Source: RGIG1752 sp045650425 (GTDB lineage: Bacteria; Bacillota_I; Bacilli_A; RF39; UBA660). Taken from it: a stretch of DNA of 26,019 nucleotides. Positions 15,651-22,714 of this stretch are shown here, one piece after another (the first letter of the stretch is position 1; the number at the start of each line of letters is the position of its first letter). The stretch spans positions 1 to 26,019 of the forward strand of contig JAZRRD010000137.1 in the NCBI GenBank assembly GCA_045650425.1. The letters run 5' to 3'. The notes below the pieces were generated by a model that was given only the letters and a program-made list of their open reading frames with translations, did not search any database and was not told where the DNA came from. The position numbers were made by a program, and so were the translations under genes.

Positions 15651-17624
15651 ATGGATATAATTAATTTATCTAGAGTTGGAGAAAAAACTTCTAAATTATT
15701 AAATAAATTAAATATATATACGGTGAATGATTTAATTAATCATTATCCTTTTAGATATAATTTTTATCGTATTAAGAATATAAATGATAAAGATTTAGGA
15801 ACTCAAGATTTAGTTAAAGTAAAGGTGGAAACTCCGCCAGTAGTAAATTACATAAAAAGAAATTTTAATCGAATGACTTTTAAAGTAATAAGCGAAAATA
15901 AACTATTTAATGTTACTATCTTTAATCGTGCTTTTCAGAAAAATAATATTTCTGTAGGTAAGGAAATATATATAAGTGGAAAGTATGATAAAATTAAAAA
16001 TATATTTACAGCAAATGATATTAAGTTTAGTTTACCAAGTAATTTAATTGAACCTGTTTATCATTTAACTACTGGTGTAAGTAATAGTTTGTTAGGAAAA
16101 TTAGTGGCTCAAGTTAGTTCAGAAAATATAACTGATTTAATACCAGAAGAAATCAATGAAAAATATAATTTTTTAGATAAGAAAAATGCTATTAGATTAA
16201 TTCATTTTCCAAATAGTATTAATGATATAAAAAAAGCTCAATTAAAATTAATTTATGAGGAATTATTTATATTTATGTTTAAGATACTTTGCTCTAAGAA
16301 CATAAATGAACTTGCTTTAAAGGATGTTAAGTATTTTAATGTTGAAAAAGTAAATGAATTTGTACGTAGCTTGCCATTTGAGTTAACTTCTGACCAGAAA
16401 AGTGCTGTTAGCGATATACTTAAGGATATATCTAGTAATAAGCAAATGAATAGATTAATTATTGGGGATGTTGGAAGTGGTAAAACTATTGTTGGTATTA
16501 TAACTATTTATGCTAATTTTTTGGCAGGTTATCAAAGTGCATTTATGGCTCCGACTGAAGTATTAGCTATTCAACATTATCATAGTTTAAATAAATTATT
16601 AAAAGATAAATTAACAATTGAATTACTTGTCGGTAGTATGACCAAAAAAGAGAAAAGTTTAGTCATTGAAAGATTAAAAAATAATGAGATTGACATTGTG
16701 GTAGGTACTCATACATTAATACAAGATAGCGTAGAGTTTAGTAATTTAGGTTTGGTGATTACAGACGAACAACATCGATTTGGAGTTCTACAAAGAAAAA
16801 ATTTACAAAATAAAGGAAATAAACCAGATTGTTTATTTATGAGTGCAACACCAATACCAAGAACATTTGCTTTAGCTTTATATGGTGATTTGAATGTTTC
16901 GTATATTAAAGATAAGCCTTTAGGAAGAAAACCTGTTCTAACGAGGGTAATACATGAAAATAATTTAAAGGATGTTTTATATAAAATGTATGATGAGTTA
17001 AAATTGGGTCATCAAATATTTGTTGTATCTCCATCAATAAATGATAATGAAGATACGGATCTGCAAAGTGTTTATTCTTTAGAAGAAAATTTTAAAAATG
17101 CATTTAAAGAAAAAACTTTAATTAAAGTATTACATGGAAAATTAAATAATAATGAAAAACAAGCGATAATGAATGATTTTAAAGAAAATAAAATAAATAT
17201 TTTAATATCTACGACCGTTATTGAAGTAGGGGTAGATATCCCAAATGCAACTATGATGGTAATTTTTAATTCAGATAGGTTTGGTCTTGCGACACTTCAT
17301 CAGTTAAGAGGACGAGTAGGAAGAAATGATTTAGAATGTTATTGTTATTTGATGTGTAATAAAGATATTGAAAGACTTAAAGTGCTTGAAGAGAGTAATG
17401 ATGGATTTTATATTAGTGAAAAGGATTTAGAACTTCGTAAAGAAGGTGATTTATTTGGAGTAAGACAATCTGGGGCAATGGAATTTAAATTAGCAAATTT
17501 ATATCGTGATAGTAAAATATTATTTCAAGCAAAAAAAGATTGTGAAGAATTTATAAAATCTAAAAACTATTTGGACGTACCTGAATATAATGATATAATA
17601 AAGGAGATAAGTTGTTTAGATTAG
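15651..17624 (+). CDS. recG: ATP-dependent DNA helicase RecG
   Basis: This 657-residue RecG remodels stalled replication forks and Holliday junctions. It has the N-terminal wedge/OB domain (about residues 1-230, beginning with the helix-hairpin LSRVGEKTSKLLNKLNI), then two helicase lobes. Helicase landmarks are Walker A G272-DVGSGKT, motif II D372-EQHR, motif III MSATPIPRT, and the motif V-VI region ATTVIEVGVDIPNA-like plus QLRGRVGR. The length is close to other Firmicute RecG (about 680). The DUF975 gene starts nine bases after the stop, with its ribosome binding site overlapping that stop. This appears to be a chromosomal core gene and gives an anchor for the surrounding accessory DNA. Confidence 0.97.
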   Translation: MDIINLSRVGEKTSKLLNKLNIYTVNDLINHYPFRYNFYRIKNINDKDLGTQDLVKVKVETPPVVNYIKRNFNRMTFKVISENKLFNVTIFNRAFQKNNISVGKEIYISGKYDKIKNIFTANDIKFSLPSNLIEPVYHLTTGVSNSLLGKLVAQVSSENITDLIPEEINEKYNFLDKKNAIRLIHFPNSINDIKKAQLKLIYEELFIFMFKILCSKNINELALKDVKYFNVEKVNEFVRSLPFELTSDQKSAVSDILKDISSNKQMNRLIIGDVGSGKTIVGIITIYANFLAGYQSAFMAPTEVLAIQHYHSLNKLLKDKLTIELLVGSMTKKEKSLVIERLKNNEIDIVVGTHTLIQDSVEFSNLGLVITDEQHRFGVLQRKNLQNKGNKPDCLFMSATPIPRTFALALYGDLNVSYIKDKPLGRKPVLTRVIHENNLKDVLYKMYDELKLGHQIFVVSPSINDNEDTDLQSVYSLEENFKNAFKEKTLIKVLHGKLNNNEKQAIMNDFKENKINILISTTVIEVGVDIPNATMMVIFNSDRFGLATLHQLRGRVGRNDLECYCYLMCNKDIERLKVLEESNDGFYISEKDLELRKEGDLFGVRQSGAMEFKLANLYRDSKILFQAKKDCEEFIKSKNYLDVPEYNDIIKEISCLD

Positions 17625-17633
17625 GGAGGATTT

Positions 17634-18293
17634 ATGAATTTCAAAGAAATAAAAAGTAAAGCATGGCAAATTGCTAAAGATAATTTGTGGGGAATATGGG
17701 CTTCTTATGGTTTTGTAATGTTGTTGGCTTATGCATCTAGTGCTTTGGTAACTGAATTAATGGTAAGATATGGAAAATGTTTATTTTCTATAAAAGATAC
17801 TTGTATTTTTACGACTGGTTCTTTAATAGCAGAAGGTATTTCAATTTTAATAAGTATAGCTATAACATTTTTAACATTTGGTTTATATAATTATCTGTTG
17901 AAATTAATAAGAAATGAAGCGCCAACTTTTAATGATATTTTTAGATTTAAAAAAGATTTCTTCAAATTATTTTGTTTGTCTTTCTTAGTGAATTTAATAA
18001 TAAGCTTGGGTTCAATATTAATTATACCTGGTGTAATTCTAGAATTAGTTTATGCAATGATATATTTTATTTATGTAGATGAAGAGGGCACTATAAAAGA
18101 AACTATGAAAGTGAGTAGAGAAATGATGAAAGGATATAAGTGGAATTATTTCTTATTTAGTCTAAGTTTTATTGGATGGATTATTTTAACTATTGTTACA
18201 CTAGGTATTGGATTAATATGGTTAATTCCATATCTGATGGTTGCTCAAGCGCTTTATTATGAAAGTTTACAAAATTTGAAAAAAAGGAATTGA
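17634..18293 (+). CDS. DUF975 family membrane protein
   Basis: This 219-residue multi-pass membrane protein (about five to six TM segments) has DUF975 features: the N-terminal FKEIKSKAWQIAKDNLWGIW, the middle IPGVILELVYAMIYFIYVDE, then ETMKVSREMMKGYKWNYF and SFIGWIILTIVTLGIGLIWLIPY at the end. The function of the family is unknown. AGGGAGG (17623-17629) overlaps the recG stop, so it is cotranscribed with recG. Its last codons and TGA stop contain the TTGACA of the downstream RNA gene promoter, so the two units are tightly packed. Confidence 0.9.
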   Translation: MNFKEIKSKAWQIAKDNLWGIWASYGFVMLLAYASSALVTELMVRYGKCLFSIKDTCIFTTGSLIAEGISILISIAITFLTFGLYNYLLKLIRNEAPTFNDIFRFKKDFFKLFCLSFLVNLIISLGSILIIPGVILELVYAMIYFIYVDEEGTIKETMKVSREMMKGYKWNYFLFSLSFIGWIILTIVTLGIGLIWLIPYLMVAQALYYESLQNLKKRN

Positions 18294-18318
18294 CAAATTT
18301 TAAAAAAATAAGTATCAT
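18290..18318 (+). promoter_or_regulatory. Promoter of the plus-strand structured RNA
   Basis: TTGACA (18290-18295), a 17-base spacer, TATCAT (18313-18318). The -35 overlaps the stop codon of the DUF975 gene. Confidence 0.78.
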
Positions 18319-18324
18319 GGTTAT

Positions 18325-18446
18325 AGCATGATAGATTAATCATGCTGGTTGTTTACACGGTTTAATGTGTGACAATCAACCAAAACCCCCTGAAGGCCAG
18401 CGAGAGCTGGCCATTTGTTGTATTTACGGGCCTTACGGCTCTTTTT
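18325..18446 (+). ncRNA. Candidate structured RNA with CCCCCTGAAGG element and its own terminator
   Basis: About 120 bases between a strong promoter and an intrinsic terminator, with no coding frame. Hairpin 1 is AGCATGAT/ATCATGCT (18325-18346), eight perfect pairs. Hairpin 2 is GGTTG/CAACC with inner ACAC/GTGT (18347-18381). An open AAAACCCCCTGAA follows. Hairpin 3 is GGCCAGC-GAGA-GCTGGCC (18395-18412), with a GNRA tetraloop. After ATTTGTTGTATTTAC comes the terminator GGGCC-TTAC-GGCTC plus five T (18428-18446). An alternative outer stem can form between CAACCAAA (18377-18384) and TTTGTTG (18414-18420), which competes with hairpin 2. It matches no RNA family I recall (not SRP, 6S, tmRNA or RNase P). 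Confidence 0.72.
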
Positions 18447-18455
18447 ATATGTTTT

Positions 18456-18477
18456 TAGGTACGATTTAGGTACGATT
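18456..18477 (+). repeat. Tandem repeat A: two perfect copies of TAGGTACGATT
   Basis: TAGGTACGATT occurs at 18456-18466 and again at 18467-18477, ten bases after the RNA terminator. Related paired repeats occur at 20951-20971 and 21146-21164. They may be recombinase arm-type binding sites; that is inference. Confidence 0.75.
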
Positions 18478-18569
18478 TTTTATTCATTTTTTCTAAAATA
18501 GATATAAAAGTATCTAAATAATAGATTTTGGTGATATAATATATTTAAAAATTTGTGGGAGGGTTTTGT

Positions 18570-19760
18570 ATGGTAGAAACAGATGAAATTACTGTTGAAA
18601 AAACAATAGAAGAAATAATAATAGATATTATTAATGATATTTTTGAGAAAAACAATATTATAAATTCTTTTCTAGAAGAATATGGAAAGTTACCTAAGGA
18701 TCATTGTACTGTAGCAAAAAAAATTAATAAAATAAAAAATATATTATACATTAGTGAATTAGAATTTGAATATGAAGAATACAAAAAAATTATTAATGAT
18801 AAACTTAAAAATATTTTATTATCAGAAGATGCTATTATTGAGAATATAAATCAAAATGGTGTTGAAGCTAGCATGACGTTTATTAATCAAAAAAATAGTT
18901 CAATTAAGGTAGAATTAAAAGAAATAGAAAAAATAATAATGCAAATATTTGATTATTCGATTTTAAGTGGAGAGAAAATTGATATAAGAAATCTTATAAA
19001 AAAATATAAGCAACAATTGTCATCAGCTATTCAAGATATAAAAGTTAAAACTCAGAAAATATTTAATGAATTTGATAATAAAAATACAGAAATAAATGAG
19101 GAACAAAAAAACAATGAATTAAAAAACAAAGAAATTGCATCGCAAATGAGTGAATTAGAAACATCTATATCAAATAAAATTTCTCAATATGAAAGAGAAT
19201 TTAGTGATTTAAAAAAGACGGCTGAAGATAGATTTGCAAAGCTTCATTCTGATGTTGAAGCAAAAGACGAAGAAATTTCAAAATTAATAGGGTTAGTTGG
19301 AAATAAAGCAAATATCGGAGAATATATGAAATATGCAGATAAAGCATATAAAGAAAGAATAATATGGCAAATAGCAACACTTTCTATATTTATAATAGCG
19401 TTTGTAGCTTTAATGGTAATTACCTTTCGTACTAAAGACTATAATATGGGAACATTAATCAAATATGTTATTACTATAATTTTGTTTGGTATGTCTGGAT
19501 ATACTGCCAAGCAAGCTGGTAATTTAAGAAAAGATGAAGTATATTTTAGAAAACAACAACTAGAATTGTCTTCAATAGATGTTTACCTTGCTGATATGCC
19601 TGATAGTATAAAACAAAATATTAAAGTTGATTTATCAAGCAAAATTTTCGGTCAAGCAAGAGAAACATATAAAAATAAATATGATGATACAGCTAATACT
19701 ACAATTGATAAAATTTCAAAAATGTTAGAAAATATTTTAAATACAATAAATAAAAACTAA
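18570..19760 (+). CDS. Coiled-coil protein with two TM helices, unknown function
   Basis: This 396-residue protein starts at ATG 18570, with GGGAGG (18557-18562) eight bases upstream; the in-frame GTG at 18555 would swallow that site. Residues 1-100 are acidic and helical, and about 115-245 form a long Lys/Glu-rich coiled coil. Two TM helices follow at about 264-288 and 296-315. The C-terminus has YTAKQAGNLRKDEVYFRK.. then LELSSIDVYLADMPDSIKQ and KIFGQ. I recall similar tails in uncharacterised bacterial membrane proteins found in accessory regions, but cannot name the family. It is flanked by island repeats and followed by another orphan gene, so a role in defence or element maintenance is possible but unproven. 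Confidence 0.75.
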   Translation: MVETDEITVEKTIEEIIIDIINDIFEKNNIINSFLEEYGKLPKDHCTVAKKINKIKNILYISELEFEYEEYKKIINDKLKNILLSEDAIIENINQNGVEASMTFINQKNSSIKVELKEIEKIIMQIFDYSILSGEKIDIRNLIKKYKQQLSSAIQDIKVKTQKIFNEFDNKNTEINEEQKNNELKNKEIASQMSELETSISNKISQYEREFSDLKKTAEDRFAKLHSDVEAKDEEISKLIGLVGNKANIGEYMKYADKAYKERIIWQIATLSIFIIAFVALMVITFRTKDYNMGTLIKYVITIILFGMSGYTAKQAGNLRKDEVYFRKQQLELSSIDVYLADMPDSIKQNIKVDLSSKIFGQARETYKNKYDDTANTTIDKISKMLENILNTINKN

Positions 19761-19828
19761 TGATTTATTAATTTATCGGTACTACTATCTGTTACCTGAA
19801 AATTATAGTAAAAATGGCTAAAATATAG

Positions 19829-19834
19829 TATAAT
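19829..19834 (+). promoter_or_regulatory. Possible -10 (TATAAT) for the 348-residue gene
   Basis: TATAAT lies 32 bases before ATG 19867, which has GGAGG (19853-19857). The -35 region is poor. No terminator is visible after the upstream gene, so readthrough is also likely. Confidence 0.45.
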
Positions 19835-19866
19835 TTTATTAGCAAGTTACTTGGAGGATTGAGTAT

Positions 19867-20913
19867 ATGAATGAATTAGAAACTAAAGTTAATAAGTATA
19901 TTAATGAGCAATTATTAAATTTTAATAATATAGAAACCAATGGACTAGAAGGCAAGTCATTAAAAGAAAAAATTTTAAATAGACTTTTTTCAAGAAAATG
20001 GTCTCGTAAAGCACAATATGAAGAAGCAAAAAAATATACTGAAGAAAAAGTAGATAATATTTTAAATAATAATTTGAATTTTTTGTTTTGTTTTTGCTTT
20101 GGTGGATATAAACATTTTTGGTCTCCAACATATCCCGAACCAGACTGGGCTGAAATTTTTACAATTAAATATTTAATGGAATATGTTCTTCCTATAGCAC
20201 AAACTCAAGATAAAAAAGTTAATATTGAGTTTGAATCTGAAGAAGTGGCATTAACATACATGAATAATACACCTCAAGAAGGTATGAACAAATATAATGA
20301 ATCTTTTAAAAAGATAATAAGTTATGTAAATAATAAAACTGATTATCCTATAGGTTTAAGTGTTGTACTAGCTAGAGACTTTTATGATCGAGAAAAATTG
20401 TTAAATAAAATGTACGACTATTTGCCCGAAGTACAAGAAAGATTTAATAATCTTGATGAAGAAGAAAAAGATATAAGACTTAAAAGAGCTGAAACAAATA
20501 TTATGTGGGATGGCAAAGAAAATCTTACAAACATCTCTGACGAAGAAAAAACGCAATTTATTTATAACTCTAGAACATTAAACGAAGCATTCTTAGATAT
20601 CGATTATGAACTGAGAGGTAAAGAATATTTTGAAAAAGAAAATTTAATCCCACTACTTGGATCTTTCGGATTAGGTGCCGGAGGAGAATTATGGTTACAC
20701 TTAGCCTCAAATAAATCTTCTCTTGTAGATTTTTGGGCTGGTATGGGAATTTTAGAAATCAGAGAAGATAAAATTATTGAAAAAACTATTTCTAAAAAAC
20801 AATTTGATCAAATTAAAGATGAATTAAAAAAAGTTAAGTTAGATAATGATTTAGTTAAAATAAGCAATAATTATTCTTGGATTTATGTTTATGAAGGAAA
20901 GTTGCCTTTTTAA
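19867..20913 (+). CDS. 348-residue soluble protein of unknown family
   Basis: This is an intracellular protein without TM segments or signal peptide. The most conserved-looking part is residues 73-136. An aromatic/Cys-rich FLFCFCFGGYKHFWSPTYP leads into P92-D-W-A-E-I-F98, then a helix, PIA (109-111), IEFESEEVAL and MNNTPQEG. The mix of buried aromatics with fixed acidic and Asn residues looks enzymatic, but I cannot assign a fold. Residues 255-290 (LRGKEYFEKENLIPLLGSFG to AGGELWLHLASN) form a second compact block. It lies 106 bases behind the coiled-coil/TM protein, and both sit between paired TAGGTACG repeats, suggesting a two-gene cargo. It ends in a strong terminator. Confidence 0.75.
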   Translation: MNELETKVNKYINEQLLNFNNIETNGLEGKSLKEKILNRLFSRKWSRKAQYEEAKKYTEEKVDNILNNNLNFLFCFCFGGYKHFWSPTYPEPDWAEIFTIKYLMEYVLPIAQTQDKKVNIEFESEEVALTYMNNTPQEGMNKYNESFKKIISYVNNKTDYPIGLSVVLARDFYDREKLLNKMYDYLPEVQERFNNLDEEEKDIRLKRAETNIMWDGKENLTNISDEEKTQFIYNSRTLNEAFLDIDYELRGKEYFEKENLIPLLGSFGLGAGGELWLHLASNKSSLVDFWAGMGILEIREDKIIEKTISKKQFDQIKDELKKVKLDNDLVKISNNYSWIYVYEGKLPF

Positions 20914-20921
20914 AAGAACAG

Positions 20922-20951
20922 AAAAAAACTATCGTAAAAGATAGTTTTTTT
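20922..20951 (+). terminator. Intrinsic terminator after the 348-residue gene
   Basis: AAAAAACTATC (20923-20933) pairs with GATAGTTTTTT (20940-20950) across GTAAAA. The T run merges with the first base of repeat B. Confidence 0.88.
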
Positions 20952-20971
20952 AGGTACGATTTTAGGTACGA
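20951..20971 (+). repeat. Paired repeat B: TAGGTACGAT / TAGGTACGA
   Basis: Two copies spaced 12 bases (20951-20960, 20963-20971), directly fused to the terminator of the upstream gene. The same units as repeat A. Confidence 0.75.
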
Positions 20972-21067
20972 AATTCTTGGGTTTTAAAATATTGAATTAA
21001 CTTTTATTAAACTTTTTTAAATCTTGTTAAACTGAAAAAGTCTTTAAAACACTTAAAATAAGCTAAA

Positions 21068-21117
21068 AATACAAAGCCCCCTGAAGGAGCGCATAGCGCT
21101 CCATTTTTGTTTGTATT
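21068..21117 (+). other. Second CCCCCTGAAGG structured element
   Basis: The outer stem AATACAAA (21068-21075) pairs with TTTGTATT (21110-21117). Inside it, GCCCCCTGAA is unpaired on the left and ATTTTTG on the right, around an inner hairpin GGAGCG-CATAG-CGCTCC (21086-21102). The layout matches 18377-18420, but both stems differ in sequence while keeping pairing, which is covariation in a two-sequence sample. No convincing promoter is seen upstream, so it may be a DNA element, or RNA made by readthrough. The rest of 20972-21067 is AT-rich, with scattered TTAAAC/ACTTTTT repeats and no gene. Confidence 0.65.
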
Positions 21118-21145
21118 AAAGGGTTTTAGATTACTTGAGTATTTT

Positions 21146-21164
21146 TAGGTACATTTTTAGTACA
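21146..21164 (+). repeat. Paired repeat C, degenerate: TAGGTACA / TAGTACAC
   Basis: TAGGTACA (21146-21153) and TAGTACA (21158-21164) keep the 12-base spacing of repeat B but have diverged. They lie about 30 bases after the structured element, as repeat A lies after its structured RNA. Confidence 0.6.
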
Positions 21165-21188
21165 CAAATTTAAAATAATTTAAAATCT

Positions 21189-21240
21189 TTTATGACAAAT
21201 TTACTGGTGATTATTGTTTTATTAGTAAATTTGTCATAAA
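21189..21240. repeat. 17-base perfect inverted repeat
   Basis: TTTATGACAAATTTACT (21189-21205) is exactly complementary to AGTAAATTTGTCATAAA (21224-21240), with an 18-base loop. No T run follows, so it is not a standard terminator. It could be a cruciform-forming site, a transposon-derived relic or a regulator site upstream of the Fic gene. Confidence 0.85.
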
Positions 21241-21244
21241 TATA

Positions 21245-21275
21245 AAAGTGCAAATAATAATTTCTAAAGTGCAAA
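21245..21275 (+). repeat. Direct repeat AAAGTGCAAA x2, 21 bases apart
   Basis: Copies at 21245-21254 and 21266-21275, two helical turns apart, lie upstream of the Fic promoter. This is the arrangement expected for a dimeric DNA-binding regulator. Confidence 0.6.
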
Positions 21276-21313
21276 AATTATACTTTGAAATTTGTTGATT
21301 TATGTATATAATA

Positions 21314-21343
21314 CTGACAAAACAGGAACTTTTTTGTTATAAT
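21314..21343 (+). promoter_or_regulatory. Promoter of the Fic gene
   Basis: CTGACA (21314-21319), an 18-base spacer and extended -10 TGTTATAAT (21335-21343), 21 bases before ATG 21365. Confidence 0.75.
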
Positions 21344-21364
21344 GTTATTAGTGGAGGTGCTAAG

Positions 21365-22213
21365 ATGTCTGAGAGTGAATTGGATTTAAGTATGAATGAT
21401 TATATCGAAACAGAAACACCTAAAAACTATGTAAAACAATTACAATGGGATATGGCTATTGGACTTCAAAAAGTTGATAACTTAAAACCATCTAAGTATT
21501 TAGAAAAACTGTTGCAAGAAAATGTAACAGGTGAAAAAACGATTTATGAAGTTGAACATGAGTTAAAACTATATTATGTAGAAAAAGATAAAACTGATAA
21601 AATAGTACAAGATGAATTTGAATGTGATTTAGTTTCTACTAGAATAGTTCAATTGTTAGGAGAAGAGAATTTTGAACTATCAGTAGATTATATAAAATAT
21701 ATCCATGAATATTTGTTTAAGGATGTTTATGAATTTGCTGGAGAATTTAGAAAAGTAGATTTTTCTAAACGCGAGAGAATTTTAAATAATGATTCAGTTG
21801 TTTATGGAGATTGCAAACTATTAGAACAATCATTAGATTATGATGTATCGTTAGAAAAAAATAAAAACTATGAAGAAATGAATATAGTTGATGTAATTAA
21901 TAATATAACTAACTTTTCTTCAAGCATATGGCAAATACATCCGTTTAGAGAAGGTAATACTAGAACTACAGCATTATTTATAGAAAAGTATTTAGTATCG
22001 CTTGGATATGATGTAGATAATACTATGTTCAAAAAAAAATCAGTTTATTATAGAAATGCATTGGTAAGAAGTAATTATTTTAATAATTATTTAAATATAA
22101 AACAAGATAATAGTTTCTTAATTAAATTCTATGAAAATTTATTATTAGGAAAGAATAATAACTTACATTCAAGAGATTTAATTATAGAAGAACTATTTAT
22201 TAAAGAGAATTAA
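21365..22213 (+). CDS. Fic/DOC domain protein with variant motif HPFREGNTRT
   Basis: This 282-residue protein is usually expected to transfer AMP or a related group to target proteins. The Fic loop is H192-P-F194-R-E196-G197-N198-T199-R200-T-T-A203. Catalytic His, Phe, Glu, Asn and the first Arg are kept, but the canonical second Gly (HxFxEGNGRxxR) is Thr and the last Arg is Ala. I choose ATG 21365, with GGAGG (21353-21357) seven bases away; the earlier in-frame ATG at 21302 lies before the promoter -10. Residues 25-80 (IGLQKVDNLKPSKYL...) are a helical N-terminal region common in this Fic subgroup. I see no clear S/TxxxE(G/N) inhibitory helix, so control is unclear. It has its own promoter and terminator within the island. 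Confidence 0.88.
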   Translation: MSESELDLSMNDYIETETPKNYVKQLQWDMAIGLQKVDNLKPSKYLEKLLQENVTGEKTIYEVEHELKLYYVEKDKTDKIVQDEFECDLVSTRIVQLLGEENFELSVDYIKYIHEYLFKDVYEFAGEFRKVDFSKRERILNNDSVVYGDCKLLEQSLDYDVSLEKNKNYEEMNIVDVINNITNFSSSIWQIHPFREGNTRTTALFIEKYLVSLGYDVDNTMFKKKSVYYRNALVRSNYFNNYLNIKQDNSFLIKFYENLLLGKNNNLHSRDLIIEELFIKEN

Positions 22214-22230
22214 AAAGAGAGTATAGTACA

Positions 22231-22254
22231 GGCTTATTAATTTAATAAGTTTTT
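22231..22254 (+). terminator. Intrinsic terminator after the Fic gene
   Basis: CTTATT (22233-22238) pairs with AATAAG (22244-22249) inside a larger near-palindrome, followed by five T. Confidence 0.75.
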
Positions 22255-22341
22255 GTATTGGCGTTTTTTTGTAGTAAAGGAAGTGAAACTAGGCAATATA
22301 ATATATTCAAACTTTAAAACAAGGAAGAAGTAAAAAAACAA

Positions 22342-22509
22342 ATGTTAGAAAGAAACTTTGAAAAAATAGGCTATGAAATCGAGAGCGGTAAGTATAAATT
22401 AAATTTACATTATAAATACAATAATGATTTAAAACTATAAAAAATATTGGTAGAATTTGGTAAAACAAATCCACCAGCAAGGACTGAAATATCCGGTATA
22501 ATTATTTGA
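22342..22509 (+). pseudogene. Decayed gene remnant
   Basis: One frame reads like protein but is interrupted. ATG 22342 opens MLERNFEKIGYEIESGKY..., stops at TAA 22438, continues in the same frame as KILVEFGKTNPPARTEISG and stops again at TGA 22507. A GAAGAAG-like sequence precedes it, and a terminator sits downstream at 22665-22690 with no intact gene to serve, consistent with a dead gene. The family is not identified. The rest of 22255-22700 contains no intact gene on either strand. A 67-codon minus-strand frame (22435-22638) lacks a binding site and is probably spurious. Confidence 0.4.
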
Positions 22510-22562
22510 GAAAGTTGTGACAATAATTATGCCATTACATATGGAATCAGTATTTTTTGTGT

Positions 22563-22581
22563 GTACCTGAAATTTTAGTAA
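22563..22581 (-). repeat. Possible degenerate inverted copy of the GGTAC repeat
   Basis: GTACCTGAAATTTTAGTAA on the plus strand resembles the reverse complement of the TAGGTACGATTTTAGGTAC pairs. It is also close to ACCTGAAAATTATAGTAA at 19794-19811. Weak similarity, listed because it would bound the island on the right. Confidence 0.3.
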
Positions 22582-22664
22582 TTCATATTTAGTTGTCAAA
22601 GCAAATTGCGAGTTCCAAATTGTCATATCATATATCAAATTAAAAGTTTCGATATAAATTATAA

Positions 22665-22690
22665 AAACTGGTTTATCAGTTTCTTTTTTT
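22665..22690 (+). terminator. Intrinsic terminator with no intact upstream gene
   Basis: AAACTG (22665-22670) pairs with CAGTTT (22677-22682), loop GTTTAT, then C and seven T. Confidence 0.75.
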
Positions 22691-22714
22691 GATGTTTATA
22701 TTTAATTGTAATTT

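Noticed and set aside
18428..18477. CRISPR-like or iteron array from the TAGGTACG repeats
   Set aside because: Only two units per site, 11-12 bases apart, with no spacers, cas genes or replication initiator in the window.
22435..22638. Minus-strand 67-codon frame in the region between Fic and the methylase
   Set aside because: No ribosome binding site or recognisable motif, and an odd composition (GYFSPCWWICF); more likely chance in decayed DNA.
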